A DNA stretch of 64,000 bases. It comes from Opisthocomus hoazin. Its lineage: Eukaryota; Chordata; Aves; Opisthocomiformes; Opisthocomidae. Each line of letters starts with the position of its first letter. Positions within the stretch are counted from its first letter, which is position 1. The notes below the pieces were generated by a model. That model did not search any database, was not told the origin of the DNA, and was given only the letters and a program-made list of their open reading frames with translations. Positions 62,582 through 64,000 of the stretch are shown piece after piece. Made by a program: the position numbers and the translations under genes. The stretch lies in the NCBI RefSeq assembly GCF_030867145.1, contig NC_134414.1:79474504-79538503 (forward strand), given 5' to 3'.

Positions 62582-63500
62582 CTGTTAAAAAAAAAAGAGC
62601 ATAATATTTTTGACTCACTGTCCAAACCACAAATAAATATCAAAATAATACTTGAGAATTTTTTTTTAACAGCACTTTAGACTTGTTATTCTGATGCTGA
62701 AGTTTCTTAAAAGAACAATGAAAAGATGAAACCCATTTTCCCTACACTGAGTAAATAAATAAAACCAGACATGTATGAGCTGGTTTCGTTATGAATATGG
62801 GGTTGGGAACAATCTAAAAAAGATTGCATTACTTCAGCAAATACCAAAATATGATTTGAAGATTGTGGGTTTTTTCCTTTAGCTGAAATGATTACTGAGC
62901 TGAATGAAATGCTAAATAAATGCCAGCAAAACCATTTGATGACTGACAGTGGAAAACTATCAAAATCCAGTGAAGTAAATGGCTGGGAAATGGAACACAT
63001 ATCCACTTGCCCAAGTGGAGAGAGAAAAGCATTTATATACATTATAGGCCTCTGTTGCACTGTTGAATCTACAGTGTAATGTTGCATAAACAGTTTAATG
63101 AAATCAGGCTGTTCTCTTGTTACATCATGCTACTACTTCTCCTACCAGCTTGTTGTGGTTTTGCCTCAATTTGCAACAAAGAACCACACAGTTACTCTCT
63201 CACTCCTTCCCCCTCCCTGGTGGGATGGGGAGGAGAATCAGAAGGAAAAAGGCAAAAACTCGTGGGTTGGGATGAGAACAGTTTAACAGAATGGCAAAGG
63301 GAGAAGAAAACAACAATCAATAATACTGATAAAAAACATATACAACCTGCAGTGTTCTCACCACCCCACGCTCAACTTGCTCCTGAGTAGCAAAAAGCTC
63401 ACGATAGAGTGGCTTTGGTGGGCACGTGGCATTTATCCAGGCCAAACTGAAACACAGCTTTTTAAAATAAAACCCTCATGCCCCATCCCACACATCTTAC
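62582..63500 (-). other. HERC2: Last intron of HERC2
   Basis: A 919-bp phase-0 intron with donor CAG|GTAAGATG at 63501/63500 and acceptor ag at 62583-62582 after a T-rich tract. About a third of it is an LTR insertion at 63151-63454, leaving 46 bp between the LTR and the donor. The rest shows nothing recognisable. Confidence 0.92.
63151..63454 (-). mobile_element. Short mosaic solo LTR in HERC2 intron, perfect 5-bp TSD
   Basis: A 304-bp element from tgttgtggttttgcc to ccaaactgaaaca (TG...CA), flanked by identical CAGCT at 63146-63150 and 63455-63459. Its left 240 bp closely match the LTR at 11024-11399 (gggatggggaggagaatcag; gaacagtttaacagaatggc; ttgctcctgagtagcaaa). Its right 60 bp match the right end of the LTR at 38418-39531 (gatagagtggctttggtggg). 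The TATA-bearing part of the 11-kb relative is missing, so it is probably promoter-defective. Strand is assigned by similarity to the 11-kb copy. Confidence 0.85.
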
Positions 63501-63713
63501 CTGAATAACAAAGTCCCTCCCTCTAAAGTCTGCAATTGTTCTGGGCAGCCTTGTTCTGCCCCACACAAAACGCAGGAAGAGAGATCGCTCGGTATTGGAG
63601 AAGGACTCCATCACTTCCCAAAACCACTGTATCAAGGAAGCAGTTGGTTCAATGCCTTTGTAAGTTGCTACAGATTTCAGAAGGTGAAGTGGAATATCCG
63701 GGCTTCCACATAC
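63501..63713 (-). CDS. HERC2: HERC2 penultimate coding exon, HECT domain
   Basis: A 213-nt exon (71 codons, phase 0 at both ends) on the minus strand, with acceptor ttttatttttcag|GTA and donor ATTCAG|GTAAG. The peptide starts [16 protein letters not shown] and continues through [27 protein letters not shown] and G-R-D-F-V-I-Q. F-L-R-F-V-W-G/S-G/R-x-R-L-P is the conserved HECT segment just before the C-lobe cysteine strand. It joins in frame to V-L-D-K-Y-N-P-P at 62581. The sequence is nearly identical to mammalian HERC2 as I know it, showing strong constraint. All remaining upstream exons lie beyond the right edge of the window. Confidence 0.97.
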
Positions 63714-64000
63714 CTGAAAAATAAAATGTAGTGACAGGCTACAAAGTCTGATCAAATCAACTACAGGCAATTTGTTCCCTCCATTCCTTTAAAATATTTA
63801 ATTGGCTTTTACACTGACAAAATGAACATTCAAATGCTTGAAGTGCTGTGCAGAGTCTCCTACTAAAAAAAAATATTAAATATGTATCTTCCCATCAGGG
63901 GACAATAATGAACCTTCTTTCATATTCCTGAATCACATAAAGAATTAAACATTTTACTTGGGACAAATACCTTCAATTCACCTCCCAGGTCCCTGTTTTG
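63714..64000 (-). other. HERC2: HERC2 intron, partial
   Basis: Intron upstream of the penultimate coding exon, running off the window. The T-rich acceptor tract is at 63714-63730. No further exon is recognisable before the edge. Confidence 0.8.

Noticed and set aside
11024..63454. A full endogenous provirus
   Set aside because: Four LTRs are present but none is paired with another of its family at proviral distance, and no gag, pol or env frame was seen. All are solo LTRs.
1..64000. CRISPR arrays, defence islands or other microbial systems
   Set aside because: The sequence is vertebrate nuclear DNA. The repeats found are transposon ends, microsatellites and slippage duplications.

Overview
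The window looks like nuclear DNA from a bird. It is gene-poor and AT-rich, carries many CR1 LINE fragments (the dominant avian retrotransposon) and avian-type solo LTRs, and has split vertebrate exons with GT-AG borders. I found no bacterial operon, CRISPR array, rRNA or recognisable tRNA. LTRs of these types are, from memory, common in non-galliform birds, so a neoavian species is likely, but that is inference.

Two host genes are recognisable, both on the minus strand. At the right end are the last two coding exons of HERC2, a giant HECT E3 ubiquitin ligase (63713-63501 and 62581-62309), with a 3' UTR running left. At 15530-15241 is an exon whose ATG-initiated peptide resembles the mammalian OCA2 (P protein, melanosomal transporter) N-terminus; I read it as OCA2's first coding exon. 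Mammals have the same arrangement, with HERC2 and OCA2 head-to-tail on one strand. Everything left of 15241 would then be OCA2 intron 2, and 15531 to about 61.5 kb would hold OCA2's non-coding exon 1, intron 1, its promoter and the HERC2-OCA2 spacer. I could not find OCA2 exon 3 or later exons.

Layout: 1-15 kb is inferred OCA2 intron with two abutting CR1 copies (3.2-4.0 kb), a solo LTR with a perfect 5-bp target duplication (11.0-11.4 kb) and a CR1 ending 55 bp from the OCA2 exon. 15-26 kb holds three more CR1 copies, including one that retains the reverse-transcriptase F-A-D-D motif (24.9-25.9 kb), a second LTR, short tandem repeats and a CpG island (22.85-23.35 kb). 26-54 kb is mostly unrecognised unique sequence with a perfect hairpin (32.1 kb), a 1.1-kb LTR containing a minisatellite (38.4-39.5 kb) and small CR1 scraps. 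54-61.5 kb is spacer with a second CpG-rich block (55.58-56.30 kb) that ends at a good minus-strand splice donor. 61.5-64 kb is the HERC2 3' end, whose last intron carries a short mosaic LTR with a perfect 5-bp target duplication.

I see no novel coding system. The most useful leads are the two competing candidates for the OCA2 promoter/first exon, the mosaic LTR in HERC2, the minisatellite-bearing LTR and the perfect hairpins.
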